48,313 nt of DNA, from contig JABJBS010000233.1 in NCBI GenBank assembly GCA_018668695.1, forward strand, positions 1 to 48,313, read 5' to 3'. Origin of the DNA: Deltaproteobacteria bacterium. GTDB lineage: Bacteria; Myxococcota; XYA12-FULL-58-9; JABJBS01. The translations under genes were made by a program, and so were the position numbers. Position 1 is the first letter of the stretch. Every line of letters starts with the position of its first letter. The notes beneath the pieces are model-generated. The model was not told the origin of the DNA. It saw only the letters and a program-made list of their open reading frames with translations, and did not search any database. This document shows, piece after piece, positions 1 through 8,225 of the stretch.

Positions 1-706
1 GAGTATTATCGGTTACGCCGAAATGCTACTTGATGGCCTCGCTGGAGATCTCAATCAAGACCAAGGCAAGTATGTTTCAACTGTTTTGGAAAAAGGCGAG
101 AGCTTATTAGGGCTGATTGGCCAAGTTTTAGATTTATCGCGGATTGAGTCAGGAAATGTGGTTCTCAAGCGCGAGGTCAGCGATCCGCGGGAGATCATTG
201 AGCGCAGTGTTTCTGATGTATTGCCGCAATCTAAAAAACGCGATTTGGATATTGCGCTGGAAATCGATGAATCAGTCTTGCCGGTTAATGTGGATAAAGA
301 CAAAGTCCGCCGTGTGGTAACAAATCTCTTGGGCAATGCTGTTAAATTTTCAAAGCAAGGCAGTACCATTGTGGTTCGCGCGCGCTCCTGTGAATTGGAG
401 GATGCAGCCCAACCTTTTGACGTCTTTGAGCCCGAGCGAAATAGAGCCTTAGAGATATCCGTGACGGATGAAGGCATGGGTATCGCGAAAGATGCATTAG
501 AGAGAATCTTTGATTCATTTTACCAAGTAGACAATACCTCAACGCGTGAATTTGGCGGAACCGGATTGGGCTTGGCGATTGTTCGCAACTTTATGCGCGC
601 TCACGCAGGTGATGTGGAAGTGAGAAGTGAAGTTGGAGTGGGAACTACATTTACCATTCGCCTACCTTACAATCAGGAAGAGGCCGGCACTGTGGCCGGC
701 GCATAA
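1..706 (+). CDS. Sensor histidine kinase, 3' part (gene enters from the left edge)
   Basis: This is the C-terminal part of a membrane- or cytosol-based sensor kinase that autophosphorylates on histidine and passes the phosphate to a response regulator. The reading frame is open from base 2, so the true start lies outside the window; the Met at base 23 is internal (the preceding residues SIIGYAE are typical of the end of HisKA helix 1). The phospho-accepting His is therefore just upstream and not seen. The second HisKA helix ends near DLSRIESG. The HATPase domain is complete: N box NLLGNAVKFS, G1 box DEGMGIAKD, F box FDSFYQVDN and G2 box FGGTGLGLAIV. The protein ends soon after the ATPase fold, so no receiver domain follows. 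Its partner regulator and signal cannot be read here. It is convergent with the minus-strand Psp-like operon, only 4 bases away. Confidence 0.93.
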   Translation, partial: SIIGYAEMLLDGLAGDLNQDQGKYVSTVLEKGESLLGLIGQVLDLSRIESGNVVLKREVSDPREIIERSVSDVLPQSKKRDLDIALEIDESVLPVNVDKDKVRRVVTNLLGNAVKFSKQGSTIVVRARSCELEDAAQPFDVFEPERNRALEISVTDEGMGIAKDALERIFDSFYQVDNTSTREFGGTGLGLAIVRNFMRAHAGDVEVRSEVGVGTTFTIRLPYNQEEAGTVAGA

Positions 707-710
707 GGTT

Positions 711-1241
711 TTAAAGCTTATAGTTCTTGGCGCTTGAAGACGCGTTCGCTTCTGCTTGAGACGCCCAAATGATTTCACATTCTTTACGAAGCCGGTTTAG
801 AAGATCTTCCTGAGGTTTAGACCCCGTTGCCTGAAGCTCGGGCAATGAGGCTATGAGTAACTCCAATTCTTGGTTGCTGTTTTTGTCTTGGTTGGTTTCA
901 ATTGCCATCCATGCTTGGCTCCAGATTTCTTGGCTCAGAACGGGATCGCCTCCTAGTTCCTCAAGTCGCCTTGTATATTTTAGCAATTGCATCAACTGTT
1001 TCTGCTCTTTCGTGTTGAGCTTTCTCTTGATGCCGTGATGCCTCTTTTCCTTTCTTAGAAAGAGTCTTTCTTCGGCATCAGGCGTTTTGTCGACGAATTG
1101 AATCGCTCGATAAATTCCATAGAGAACCAGTGCAACACCCAGCCCTAAGTAAACAGGGCGTAGAATGAACCAAAGTCCGACTCCAAGAGAAGTCAAAGTG
1201 GCAGGGCGCATCAGCGCGTATTGCCAAAGCTGGGCTCTCAT
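711..1241 (-). CDS. Small membrane protein of unknown function, last gene of a Psp-like operon
   Basis: I do not recognise a family. The 176-residue product has a hydrophobic N-terminal stretch (about residues 12-48, one or two membrane helices with a Pro/Tyr kink, FILRPVYLGLG) followed by a charged, helix-rich cytosolic part with KRK/EK-rich segments and an acidic, Gln-rich middle. Its start ATG overlaps the stop of the PspA-like gene by 4 bases (ATGA), so translation is probably coupled. The context (PspC-like, then PspA-like, then this gene) suggests an envelope-stress role, perhaps as a membrane dock for the PspA-like coiled coil, similar in position to PspB-type small membrane partners. 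That role is inference from operon position only; there is no sequence match I can name. Confidence 0.8.
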   Translation of the reverse strand: MRAQLWQYALMRPATLTSLGVGLWFILRPVYLGLGVALVLYGIYRAIQFVDKTPDAEERLFLRKEKRHHGIKRKLNTKEQKQLMQLLKYTRRLEELGGDPVLSQEIWSQAWMAIETNQDKNSNQELELLIASLPELQATGSKPQEDLLNRLRKECEIIWASQAEANASSSAKNYKL

Positions 1242-1990
1242 GAGTGTACCTCTTGAAGCTGAATGCCCAGAGGCGTCTTAAAGGCCGGTGCAACCAGGAG
1301 CTTTGCGTTTTCTTGAGCTTGCATGGCCCGAAACTCTTCTTTGGCCTTCTCTTTATCTTGCTCTTTTCGAAGCGCCGAGATGGACAAAGATTCTACGGGC
1401 TCATGGATTGGCTCTTCAATAAGACCAGCCTTTGCCTCGAGCTCGTCAACGGCGTCGCGAACTCGTCCTAAAGCCGTTTCATCGATTCCCACTTTCATCT
1501 GGCCCTGCAGGGCTTGGGATGCCTGAATGCGGGCTTGAGCGTGCTTGCGCCGCGCCTCTATTTTAGCCTGTTCGGATTTTAGTTCCGTAATACTTTTGGC
1601 CAATTGTTGAAGCCCCTCTTTGGCTGAATCAATTTGCTGTGTGAAGCCGCGGCTTTCAACAGAGCTTGCCTGGATCCCACTTTGCAACGTGGTGCGTTTA
1701 TCAAGCAATTCGATGCCTCTTTCCTCGTCGCCAGTTTTGGCGGCGGTCTTTAAGGCTGCCTCGACAACACTTAAATCTTCTTGAAGCGATAGACCGCGTG
1801 TGTCCGCTTTATTACGAAGAATAATGAGGCGACTCAGGGCAGTCTTTAAATCGTGGTGTTGTTTAACGCGGTCACGAATAGCGTTGTGATAAACAACATC
1901 TGTTCGACCAATTTCGGTTTGGTTCATTTTGACACCGAATAAACCTTGGCAATAACGGATTAGCCTTTGCATGATATTTCCTTCTTTCAT
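1238..1990 (-). CDS. PspA/IM30-like coiled-coil protein
   Basis: The 250-residue product is almost entirely helical coiled coil (about residues 25-190) with a short amphipathic N-terminal segment (MQRLIRYCQGLFG). The heptad pattern and the segment AALKTAAKTGDEERGIELLDK resemble the PspA/IM30 (phage-shock protein A, Vipp1) family, peripheral membrane proteins that assemble into ESCRT-III-like rods and rings and protect the inner membrane. The similarity is distant, and the usual family N-terminus is not conserved. Two starts are possible: ATG at 1990 has AAGGAG 7 bases upstream, and ATG at 1972 also has AAGGA nearby; the first is chosen as stronger. It lies 27 bases after the PspC-like gene and overlaps the next gene. 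A generic coiled-coil protein is the alternative, but the PspC neighbour favours PspA. Confidence 0.72.
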   Translation of the reverse strand: MKEGNIMQRLIRYCQGLFGVKMNQTEIGRTDVVYHNAIRDRVKQHHDLKTALSRLIILRNKADTRGLSLQEDLSVVEAALKTAAKTGDEERGIELLDKRTTLQSGIQASSVESRGFTQQIDSAKEGLQQLAKSITELKSEQAKIEARRKHAQARIQASQALQGQMKVGIDETALGRVRDAVDELEAKAGLIEEPIHEPVESLSISALRKEQDKEKAKEEFRAMQAQENAKLLVAPAFKTPLGIQLQEVHS

Positions 1991-2017
1991 GTCTCTTCTC
2001 CTTCTTTTTTTCTTTGT

Positions 2018-2497
2018 TTAAAGTTCGATTGGGTTTGCGTACTGACCGCTTTGCTCAAGAAGCCGGTCAGACGATGGGATAAAAATTGCAGCTGTTAAGT
2101 AGGCCATGAGCGCCAAGGGTCCCGTGAGGACGACCAGGCTCAAAGCACTTAAGCGGACAATGGTTGGATCCAGTTCCCAGCGTCTGGCGAGACCGCCACA
2201 GACGCCCAGAAATTTTCGGTCCACATCAGTACGCGCGAGCGGAGGATGCTTTTGGCCGTTGGGTCCGTCTATCCAAATCGTTGGTTCGAAGCTTGCGTCG
2301 TCGCTGCGTGGAAGAAGCCACCAAAGTGCAAGATAGAGCAGTGCCCCTGTTCCGAAAACGAGAGTGGAAACCAACCAGCCAAGCCGCAGGAGATTAGGTT
2401 CGATTGAGAATCTCTGACCAAGACCCTCACAAACCCCGCCGAGATAACCGTGGGATGAACGCGCGAGGCGTTGATTACTGAGAGCATTGTGAGTCAT
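2018..2497 (-). CDS. Tandem PspC-domain membrane protein
   Basis: This 159-residue protein carries two PspC-type repeats. The first is near residues 9-64 (LGGVCEGLGQRFSIEPNLLRLGW, then a hydrophobic helix ending ALWWLLPRSDD); the second is near residues 90-143 (FLGVCGGLARRWELDPTIVRL, then a hydrophobic helix ending AAIFIPSSD). PspC proteins are inner-membrane proteins of the phage-shock response that sense envelope stress and contact PspA. Having two PspC units in one chain is less usual than one. The start has AAGGA 8 bases upstream. It is the first gene of a three-gene minus-strand operon and is divergent from an RHH regulator, with a shared palindrome between them. Confidence 0.88.
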   Translation of the reverse strand: MTHNALSNQRLARSSHGYLGGVCEGLGQRFSIEPNLLRLGWLVSTLVFGTGALLYLALWWLLPRSDDASFEPTIWIDGPNGQKHPPLARTDVDRKFLGVCGGLARRWELDPTIVRLSALSLVVLTGPLALMAYLTAAIFIPSSDRLLEQSGQYANPIEL

Positions 2498-2520
2498 GGT
2501 GTGCGTCCTTTGTGTTTTGT

Positions 2521-2536
2521 TGTGTACTTATACACA
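2521..2536. promoter_or_regulatory. Perfect palindrome, probable operator and -10 region of the Psp-like operon
   Basis: TGTGTA-CTTA-TACACA is a perfect inverted repeat with 6-base arms. Read on the minus strand it contains TGTG-TATAAG, an extended -10-like element (TATAAG at 2532-2527) about 29 bases before the PspC start. Twelve bases of this element recur on the plus strand at 2603-2614. It may be an operator, a -10 box, or both. Confidence 0.5.
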
Positions 2537-2602
2537 TGATGACACATCTATGCGGTTCGTCAAGGGTAATCATGGTGTTTACTTTCAATTTTGGATCAAA
2601 AG

Positions 2603-2614
2603 TGTGTATAAGTA
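2603..2614 (+). promoter_or_regulatory. Second copy of the TGTGTATAAGTA element, probable promoter of the RHH regulator
   Basis: TGTGTATAAGTA matches 12 bases of the minus-strand reading of the palindrome at 2521-2536. TATAAG at 2607-2612 lies 24 bases before the regulator's ATG, and TTTCAA at 2583-2588 lies 18 bases upstream as a weak -35. The arrangement mirrors the one on the other side of the intergenic region, as expected for autoregulated divergent promoters. Confidence 0.42.
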
Positions 2615-2636
2615 GGGCGAGATAAGGAGTGTGCAA

Positions 2637-2954
2637 ATGGAAGGTGGTTATAAGCGAGTCAATGTGATGATAGGCGAGGAGCAGTACCGAACCTTGAGCG
2701 AGCAAGGCCTGAATGTAAGCGGTTTAATTAGGGATTTGATTGGCGACCATCTCTCAGAGAACGTGATTACTCTTCAGGTGACAGAGGAAACCAAGCAAAT
2801 TTATGACACTGTCATTTCGAATACTGGATCGGATGATCAGGAGCTGGAATCCCATTTGAGAGTTGCGCTGGCGAGCCTACTGGAAGAGAAAATCGCTGAT
2901 ATGCGGGCTCTTCATCAGAGGTTGGTCGTTGAGGGGAAAACCCCTGACGAATGA
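2637..2954 (+). CDS. Ribbon-helix-helix-type small regulator (predicted)
   Basis: The 105-residue product begins with a segment that fits an RHH (MetJ/Arc) DNA-binding fold: strand KRVNVMI (about residues 6-12), helix EEQYRTLSEQ and helix NVSGLIRDLIGDHL. The rest is acidic and helical, possibly for oligomerisation or ligand binding. The ATG at 2637 is chosen because AAGGAG (2624-2629) is 7 bases upstream; a GTG at 2631 would be only 1 base from that site. It is divergent from the PspC/PspA-like operon, and the two promoters share a palindromic element, so it is a plausible repressor of that operon and of itself. An antitoxin is the other common use of RHH proteins, but no toxin gene is next to it. 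The fold is predicted by eye only. Confidence 0.68.
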   Translation: MEGGYKRVNVMIGEEQYRTLSEQGLNVSGLIRDLIGDHLSENVITLQVTEETKQIYDTVISNTGSDDQELESHLRVALASLLEEKIADMRALHQRLVVEGKTPDE

Positions 2955-3061
2955 TCAAAAATGTACGTACAAATCAAGGAATTGGTAACTCCAATTGTTG
3001 AGATTCTCCAAGCCCCTGACATCTAAGGCGCAATGGGGACGGTCACCTGAAAAATTCTTTA

Positions 3062-3088
3062 TTGGCACTGCGTTGCGTCACATAATAG
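3062..3088 (+). promoter_or_regulatory. Possible promoter of the 2-oxoacid dehydrogenase E1 gene
   Basis: TTGGCA at 3062-3067 and TAATAG at 3083-3088 are separated by 15 bases, which is short for a sigma-70 promoter. They lie about 60 bases before the start codon. Nothing else clear is seen in the 2955-3148 gap. Confidence 0.25.
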
Positions 3089-3148
3089 GCGCCGAATCGT
3101 GTTGTTTTACGCTAGCCCAGAGGACACCATAGAAGGTATGGAGCGCCC

Positions 3149-5254
3149 ATGAGTAGCGTAAAATCAATCAAGCCGGTAACTGAGGGACTAACGGATGCTG
3201 AAAGACTCAGCTTATTCCGAACAATGCTCCTTAGCCGTCGCCTAGACGACGTAGAAATTCAACTAAAACGACAAAATGCCGTATATTTTCAGATCTCGGG
3301 CGCTGGACACGAAGCGACCCAGACTGCGGCAGCCATGACTATGCGTTCTGGCCACGATTGGTTTTTTACCTATTACCGTGATCGAGCTCTTTGTCTTGGG
3401 TTGGGTGTCACTGCGGAAGAAATGCTTTTCCAAAGCGTGGGCGCAGCGGCAGATCCAGCTTCTGGCGGACGTCAGATGCCGAGCCACTGGGGACACAAAG
3501 ACCACAATATTGTGTCTTCCTCGAGCCCTACCGGTACGCAGTTCTTGAACGCAGTCGGTTGTGCTGAAGGCTTCGTAAAGATGCGTGACTTGGATCTCGG
3601 CGAAACACATGGCGACGAAGTCGTTTATGTTTCATCCGGTGAAGGCACGACCAGCCAAGGTGAGTTCTACGAAGCGATGAACACAGCTTGTCAGGATAAG
3701 CTCCCGGTCATTTTTCATATCCAGGATAATGGCTATGCGATCAGTGTACCTGTTGAGTTTCAAACAGCAGGTGGCTCTATCTCCAAGCTTTTCCGCGGTT
3801 ATCCAAACCTCTTGGTATTGGAATTCGATGGCTGTGATCCAGAAGCAAGTTACGAGAACTGGCGTGAAGCGGTAGCCTATGCGCGAGAGCGTAAAGGTCC
3901 AGTATTGCTGCACTCTCACGTGACGCGACCTTATTCGCACTCTATGAGTGATGATGAGCGTTTGTACCGCAGTAAAGAAGAGATTGCTGAGCAGGCTGCG
4001 GCTGACCCGATTACGGTCTATCGCAAGCAACTCGTTCAGGACTTTGGCATCGATGATAACCAGCTACGAACCATCGAAGATGAGATCGAAGCGATTGTAA
4101 CTGAGGCTAAAGAATCAGCGTTGGCAGCAGAGCCGCCGTCACCTGACACGGTTATGGATTACGTGTACTCGCACGATGCAGACCCGACCACTGATGATTT
4201 CGATACAGAAGACGAAGCTGATTTTACCGGCGATCCACGCACGATGGTCGATTTGATCAACGACTGCTTGCACACCGAGATGGAACGAAACCCGGGAATC
4301 GTTATCTTTGGCGAAGACGTAGCGGATGTTTCTCGTGACGAGAACATTGAGAACGTTAAAGGCAAAGGCGGCGTTTTTAAGGTTACAGCTGGTTTACAGC
4401 GTAAGTTCGGTTCGAACCGTGTTTTCAACTCTCCGCTGGCGGAAGCTAATATTATTGGCCGAGCAGTGGGTATGGCGGTTCGCGGACTCAAGCCCGTCGT
4501 TGAGATTCAGTTCTTCGATTATATCTACCCCGCGATGATGCAAATCAGAAGCGAGTTGGCGTTGATGCGCTGGCGCTCAAACAACAACTTTGACTGCCCC
4601 GTTGTTATTCGTACCACTTACGGTGGCTACTTAAAGGGCGGCGCTGTTTATCACTCGCAAACCGGTGAATCGATTTTCACACATATCCCAGGCTTACGCG
4701 TATGTTTGCCTTCGAATGCACTGGACGCCAATGGCCTTCTGCGCACGGCGATTCGTTGTGAAGATCCTGTCTTGTTCCTCGAGCACAAGCACCTTTACCG
4801 TCAGACCTACAATCGTGCTCCTAACCCGGGCGACGATTTTATGATTCCATTCGGCAAGGCCAAGCGCCTGCGCGAAGGTAAGCATCTTACTCTGATTACT
4901 TACGGTGCCTTGGTTAAGCGTTCGTTAGACGCAGTTAACCAGGCGGCTAAAATGGGTATCGAAGTTGAAGTGCTCGACCTAAGAACGATCAGCCCTTACG
5001 ACTGGGAAGCTATCTCTGAGAGCGTGGCGAAAACCGGTAAAGCGTTGGTTGTTTATGAAGACTCATTGAGCTGGGGTTCAGGCTCCGAAATCGCTGCGCG
5101 TATCGGTGATGAACTCTTTGATTATCTTGATGGACCGGTACAGCGCGTTGCGTCGATGGATACTTTCGTAGGTTACCATCCAGGCCTTGAGGACGCGATT
5201 CTGCCACAAGTTCGCGACGTTTTAGCAGGCATCGAAAAACTCCACAGCTACTGA
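3149..5254 (+). CDS. Fused 2-oxoacid dehydrogenase E1 alpha/beta (branched-chain type)
   Basis: This enzyme decarboxylates a 2-oxoacid with thiamine diphosphate and passes the acyl group to an E2 lipoyl protein. Residues about 15-330 are the E1-alpha half: SGAGHEATQ near the start, [14 protein letters not shown], and the ThDP/Mg2+ region from [12 protein letters not shown] to IQDNGYAI. An acidic linker (about 345-365) leads to the E1-beta half: [33 protein letters not shown], and the C-terminal transketolase fold with [11 protein letters not shown]. At 701 residues it equals alpha plus beta in one chain, as in some branched-chain or acetoin-type dehydrogenases of Bacteroidetes and deltaproteobacterial lineages. 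GGAG lies 5 bases before the ATG. No E2 or E3 gene is adjacent, so the complex is assembled from other loci. The substrate (branched-chain versus other oxoacid) is inferred from overall resemblance. Confidence 0.92.
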   Translation: MSSVKSIKPVTEGLTDAERLSLFRTMLLSRRLDDVEIQLKRQNAVYFQISGAGHEATQTAAAMTMRSGHDWFFTYYRDRALCLGLGVTAEEMLFQSVGAAADPASGGRQMPSHWGHKDHNIVSSSSPTGTQFLNAVGCAEGFVKMRDLDLGETHGDEVVYVSSGEGTTSQGEFYEAMNTACQDKLPVIFHIQDNGYAISVPVEFQTAGGSISKLFRGYPNLLVLEFDGCDPEASYENWREAVAYARERKGPVLLHSHVTRPYSHSMSDDERLYRSKEEIAEQAAADPITVYRKQLVQDFGIDDNQLRTIEDEIEAIVTEAKESALAAEPPSPDTVMDYVYSHDADPTTDDFDTEDEADFTGDPRTMVDLINDCLHTEMERNPGIVIFGEDVADVSRDENIENVKGKGGVFKVTAGLQRKFGSNRVFNSPLAEANIIGRAVGMAVRGLKPVVEIQFFDYIYPAMMQIRSELALMRWRSNNNFDCPVVIRTTYGGYLKGGAVYHSQTGESIFTHIPGLRVCLPSNALDANGLLRTAIRCEDPVLFLEHKHLYRQTYNRAPNPGDDFMIPFGKAKRLREGKHLTLITYGALVKRSLDAVNQAAKMGIEVEVLDLRTISPYDWEAISESVAKTGKALVVYEDSLSWGSGSEIAARIGDELFDYLDGPVQRVASMDTFVGYHPGLEDAILPQVRDVLAGIEKLHSY

Positions 5255-5457
5255 GTTTGATTCAGTTCCCCGACATGACAAAATCTTTGTGATCTCCTAG
5301 GATTACATTGCTTGCATCTACCTCTGATTGGCGGCACCGTAGTGTATGGGCCCGTGAGGGTAGGATAGTGTGCGCTGTGTCGGTAAGCGGATGTTGTTGT
5401 CCACCTTGTTGACCAGTGTTACCTTGAATATGTGCTAAGATGCACGATGGAGGGGTG

Positions 5458-7485
5458 ATGGCTTCGCTGGTAGAAAAAATTGCTAAGTTTCACGATATGC
5501 AAGAGTTTCGGTCCCACCATTGGTCCGGCTCTTTTGAAGAGTATCTCGAACTCGTAAAAGAAGATCCCAAGATCACTCGCAACGCGTACGAGCGTATGTT
5601 CGATATGATTATGGGTTACGGCCGAGAAGAGTACATCGACGCCAAGAAGAAGCTTGTTCATTACCCCTTCTTTGATGATCCAGACAACGACGGCGAAGAC
5701 GGCGTATACGGCCTCGATATTCCTCTTATGAGACTGGTAAATGTCTTTAAGAGTGCGGCCTATGGTTATGGTACTGAGAAGCGTGTCATTTTACTACACG
5801 GCCCGGTCGGAAGCTCCAAGTCTACAATCGCACGCCTTCTAAAAAAAGGCCTTGAAGCATATTCCAAGAAGGATGAAGGCGCACTCTACACTTACGATTG
5901 GGTTGACCTTCCGTTTGAACATGAAGATGTGATTCCATCTCCCATTAATCAAGAGCCTCTACATTTGATCCCGATCGCCTGGCGAGATGAAGCTCTTAAA
6001 GGGATTGGAATTGATCCCACAACGGTGAAAACCCGCGGTGAGCTGAACCCGGCATGTCGTTTCATTATGAAAATGCTCATGGAGCATTACGACGGCGATT
6101 TTAATTCTGTGTTGAAGCACATTAAAGTACGACGGTTGATTCTTTCTGAAAAAGACCGCGTCGGCATTGGTACCTTCCAACCTAAAGACGAGAAGAACCA
6201 GGACTCCACAGAGCTGACGGGTGATATCAACTATCGCAAGATTGCCGTTTACGGCTCTGAATCCGATCCGCGCGCATTTAACTTTGACGGTGAATTTCAA
6301 GTTGCCAACCGCGGCATCATCGAATTTATCGAAATGCTCAAGCTTGATGTAGCGTTCTTGTATGACCTTTTGGGTGCATCACAAGAGCACAAAATTAAGC
6401 CGAAGAAATTTGCTCAGACAGATATTGATGAAGTCATCATTGGCCACACCAACGAAGCTGAATATCAGAAGCTTGTGAACAACGAGTTCATGGAAGCTCT
6501 GCGGGATAGAACGGTCAAAATTGATATCCCGTACATCACGCGATTAAGTGAAGAGCAGAAGATTTACACGAAGAGCTTTTCAAAAGACCGCGTTCGCGAC
6601 ATTCACATCGCACCGCACACGCTTGAGATGGCAGCGATGTGGGCCGTGGCTACTCGCCTTGATAAGCCAACGAAGCAAAACCTTACACTTGTACAAAAGC
6701 TTAAGCTCTACAACGGGAAGACTCTTCCTGGCTATACAGAGGACAGCGTTATTGAGCTTCGTAAGAACAGCGTCGATGAAGGCATGAAGGGTATCAGTCC
6801 GCGTTATATTCAGGACAAGATTTCAAATTGCCTTGTTTCGGATAAGGCTGAAGGCTGTATCAACCCGTTTCTTCTCTTGAACGAGTTGGAGGCAGGTTTG
6901 TCATCGCACTCTTTGGTGAGCAAGGATAAGCACAAGGAAGAGTATAAAGAGATTATTGGTCATGTGAAACAAGAGTACGAAGACATCGTGAAGAGCGAAG
7001 TTCAGCGTGCGATTTCAGCAGACGAAGAAGCTCTTACAAAGCTATGCGCCAACTACATCGACAACGTGAAGGCTTACACTCAAAAAGAACGTGTGAAGAA
7101 TAAATATACGGGACAATTTGAAGAGCCTGATGAGCGTTTGATGCGCTCGATTGAAAGCAAGATAGACATTGCAGAAAGTCGTAAAGACGATTTTCGCCGG
7201 GAGATTATGAACTACATTGGGGCGTTGGCAGTTGAGGGTAAAACCTTTGATTACCGAACCAATGAGCGCTTGCATAAGGCGCTTGAATTGAAGCTTTTTG
7301 AAGATCAGAAAGACTCAATCAAGTTAAGCACGCTTGTCTCCAACGTGGTCGACCGAGAAACTCAGGAAAAAATTGATATTGTGAAGCAACGGATGATTCG
7401 AAATTACGGATACGACGAAGTTTCAGCTACAGATGTTCTAAATTTTGTAGCGTCGATTTTCGCCCGAGGCGATGCAAAAGAATAA
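5458..7485 (+). CDS. prkA: PrkA-family serine protein kinase (YeaG-like)
   Basis: PrkA proteins combine an AAA+-like ATPase core with a kinase-like C-terminal domain and act in stress and stationary-phase adaptation, in many bacteria together with a DUF444 protein and SpoVR. The Walker A motif GPVGSSKS is at residues 115-122. The following conserved PrkA core includes [26 protein letters not shown] and [14 protein letters not shown], and the C-terminal part holds the PrkA kinase domain. The ATG at 5458 gives 675 residues; GGAGGGG at 5449-5455 sits just before it. An upstream in-frame ATG at 5440 would add MHDGGV and has no clear ribosome site. It leads a three-gene run with the unknown gene at 7544 and the DUF444 gene at 8226. 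The kinase substrate is unknown. Confidence 0.93.
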   Translation: MASLVEKIAKFHDMQEFRSHHWSGSFEEYLELVKEDPKITRNAYERMFDMIMGYGREEYIDAKKKLVHYPFFDDPDNDGEDGVYGLDIPLMRLVNVFKSAAYGYGTEKRVILLHGPVGSSKSTIARLLKKGLEAYSKKDEGALYTYDWVDLPFEHEDVIPSPINQEPLHLIPIAWRDEALKGIGIDPTTVKTRGELNPACRFIMKMLMEHYDGDFNSVLKHIKVRRLILSEKDRVGIGTFQPKDEKNQDSTELTGDINYRKIAVYGSESDPRAFNFDGEFQVANRGIIEFIEMLKLDVAFLYDLLGASQEHKIKPKKFAQTDIDEVIIGHTNEAEYQKLVNNEFMEALRDRTVKIDIPYITRLSEEQKIYTKSFSKDRVRDIHIAPHTLEMAAMWAVATRLDKPTKQNLTLVQKLKLYNGKTLPGYTEDSVIELRKNSVDEGMKGISPRYIQDKISNCLVSDKAEGCINPFLLLNELEAGLSSHSLVSKDKHKEEYKEIIGHVKQEYEDIVKSEVQRAISADEEALTKLCANYIDNVKAYTQKERVKNKYTGQFEEPDERLMRSIESKIDIAESRKDDFRREIMNYIGALAVEGKTFDYRTNERLHKALELKLFEDQKDSIKLSTLVSNVVDRETQEKIDIVKQRMIRNYGYDEVSATDVLNFVASIFARGDAKE

Positions 7486-7543
7486 CCCCATGAGGGTGCG
7501 GATTCGTTTGTAGATCCGATGAAGAGCAGCGCAGGAGCTTTGC

Positions 7544-8209
7544 GTGTCTCAGGTGAGTTTTCAGCCGGGGCGTCCCTCGGACAGCCTTGATGTTCTGCGC
7601 ATGTATGCGATTGCGTCCAGAGTTGTCTGCGCTGAGCCCGGGAGTATGGAACTTGTTACCCGGTCTTTGGCCGCTATGGCCAGCCATTTGGTTCCGCCGG
7701 AGTCACTGGCGGCTGTGGATTGCCAAGACCTTTGGCGCGTTTTTGCCCGAGTGGCGAGTCACCCGAAACCGTTTTTACGTCAGGAAGCCAGCAAGGCGTT
7801 GTACCGTGACCTCGATAGTATCGGTCAGCGGCTGCACTTGGCCCCTTTGCCTCCATGGAGTCAGTTACCTCAAGAGTATGTTGAAGCAGGTGCTGCGGAT
7901 TCCGAGGATACCCAAGTCGAAGGGATGTCTTTGGCGGCGATTTCAGAAGAGGCGCGGCGCTTACATCAAGGGTTGGGTGCCGGTGAAAGTTTAGAGGGCA
8001 AACAAGTCTTGGGGCTTTTGTCGCAGCTCCATGGTGCCGATATGGCTCAGCTATTGCGATTTCTACAGTCATCTGGACGGGTTAATCGAGGCGAGTTGAG
8101 CATGCTGGAACGAGCACGGGCGACTGGGCACCAGCTTTCTTCTGAGGATGAAATCTTAATTGAGGTATTGGAGCGCGTTGGGGTGTGGCTGGTTCAGCAC
8201 ACATCGTGA
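7544..8209 (+). CDS. Protein of unknown function inserted in the PrkA/DUF444 operon
   Basis: I do not recognise this 221-residue protein. It has no signal peptide or clear membrane helix. It appears to be mainly alpha-helical and Leu/Ala-rich, with an N-terminal part (about 15-105) whose pattern (RVFARVASHPKPFLRQEASK) is reminiscent of a helical-repeat packing, a Pro/acidic linker near 104-125, and a C-terminal helical part. The GTG start is favoured by AGGAG (7533-7537) 6 bases upstream. It begins 58 bases after prkA and ends 16 bases before the DUF444 gene, so the three are probably co-transcribed. In the well-known versions of this locus the kinase and DUF444 genes are adjacent, so this may be a lineage-specific adaptor or substrate. 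That role is inference from position only. Confidence 0.85.
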   Translation: MSQVSFQPGRPSDSLDVLRMYAIASRVVCAEPGSMELVTRSLAAMASHLVPPESLAAVDCQDLWRVFARVASHPKPFLRQEASKALYRDLDSIGQRLHLAPLPPWSQLPQEYVEAGAADSEDTQVEGMSLAAISEEARRLHQGLGAGESLEGKQVLGLLSQLHGADMAQLLRFLQSSGRVNRGELSMLERARATGHQLSSEDEILIEVLERVGVWLVQHTS

Positions 8210-8225
8210 TAGCATTTAGATAGAT

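Noticed and set aside
4159-4491. Minus-strand frame inside the E1 gene
   Set aside because: Antisense of the E1-beta half with no recognisable features.
5255-5457. Promoter search before prkA
   Set aside because: TTGACC at 5409-5414 is a good -35, but no -10 with normal spacing was found, so I did not annotate a promoter.
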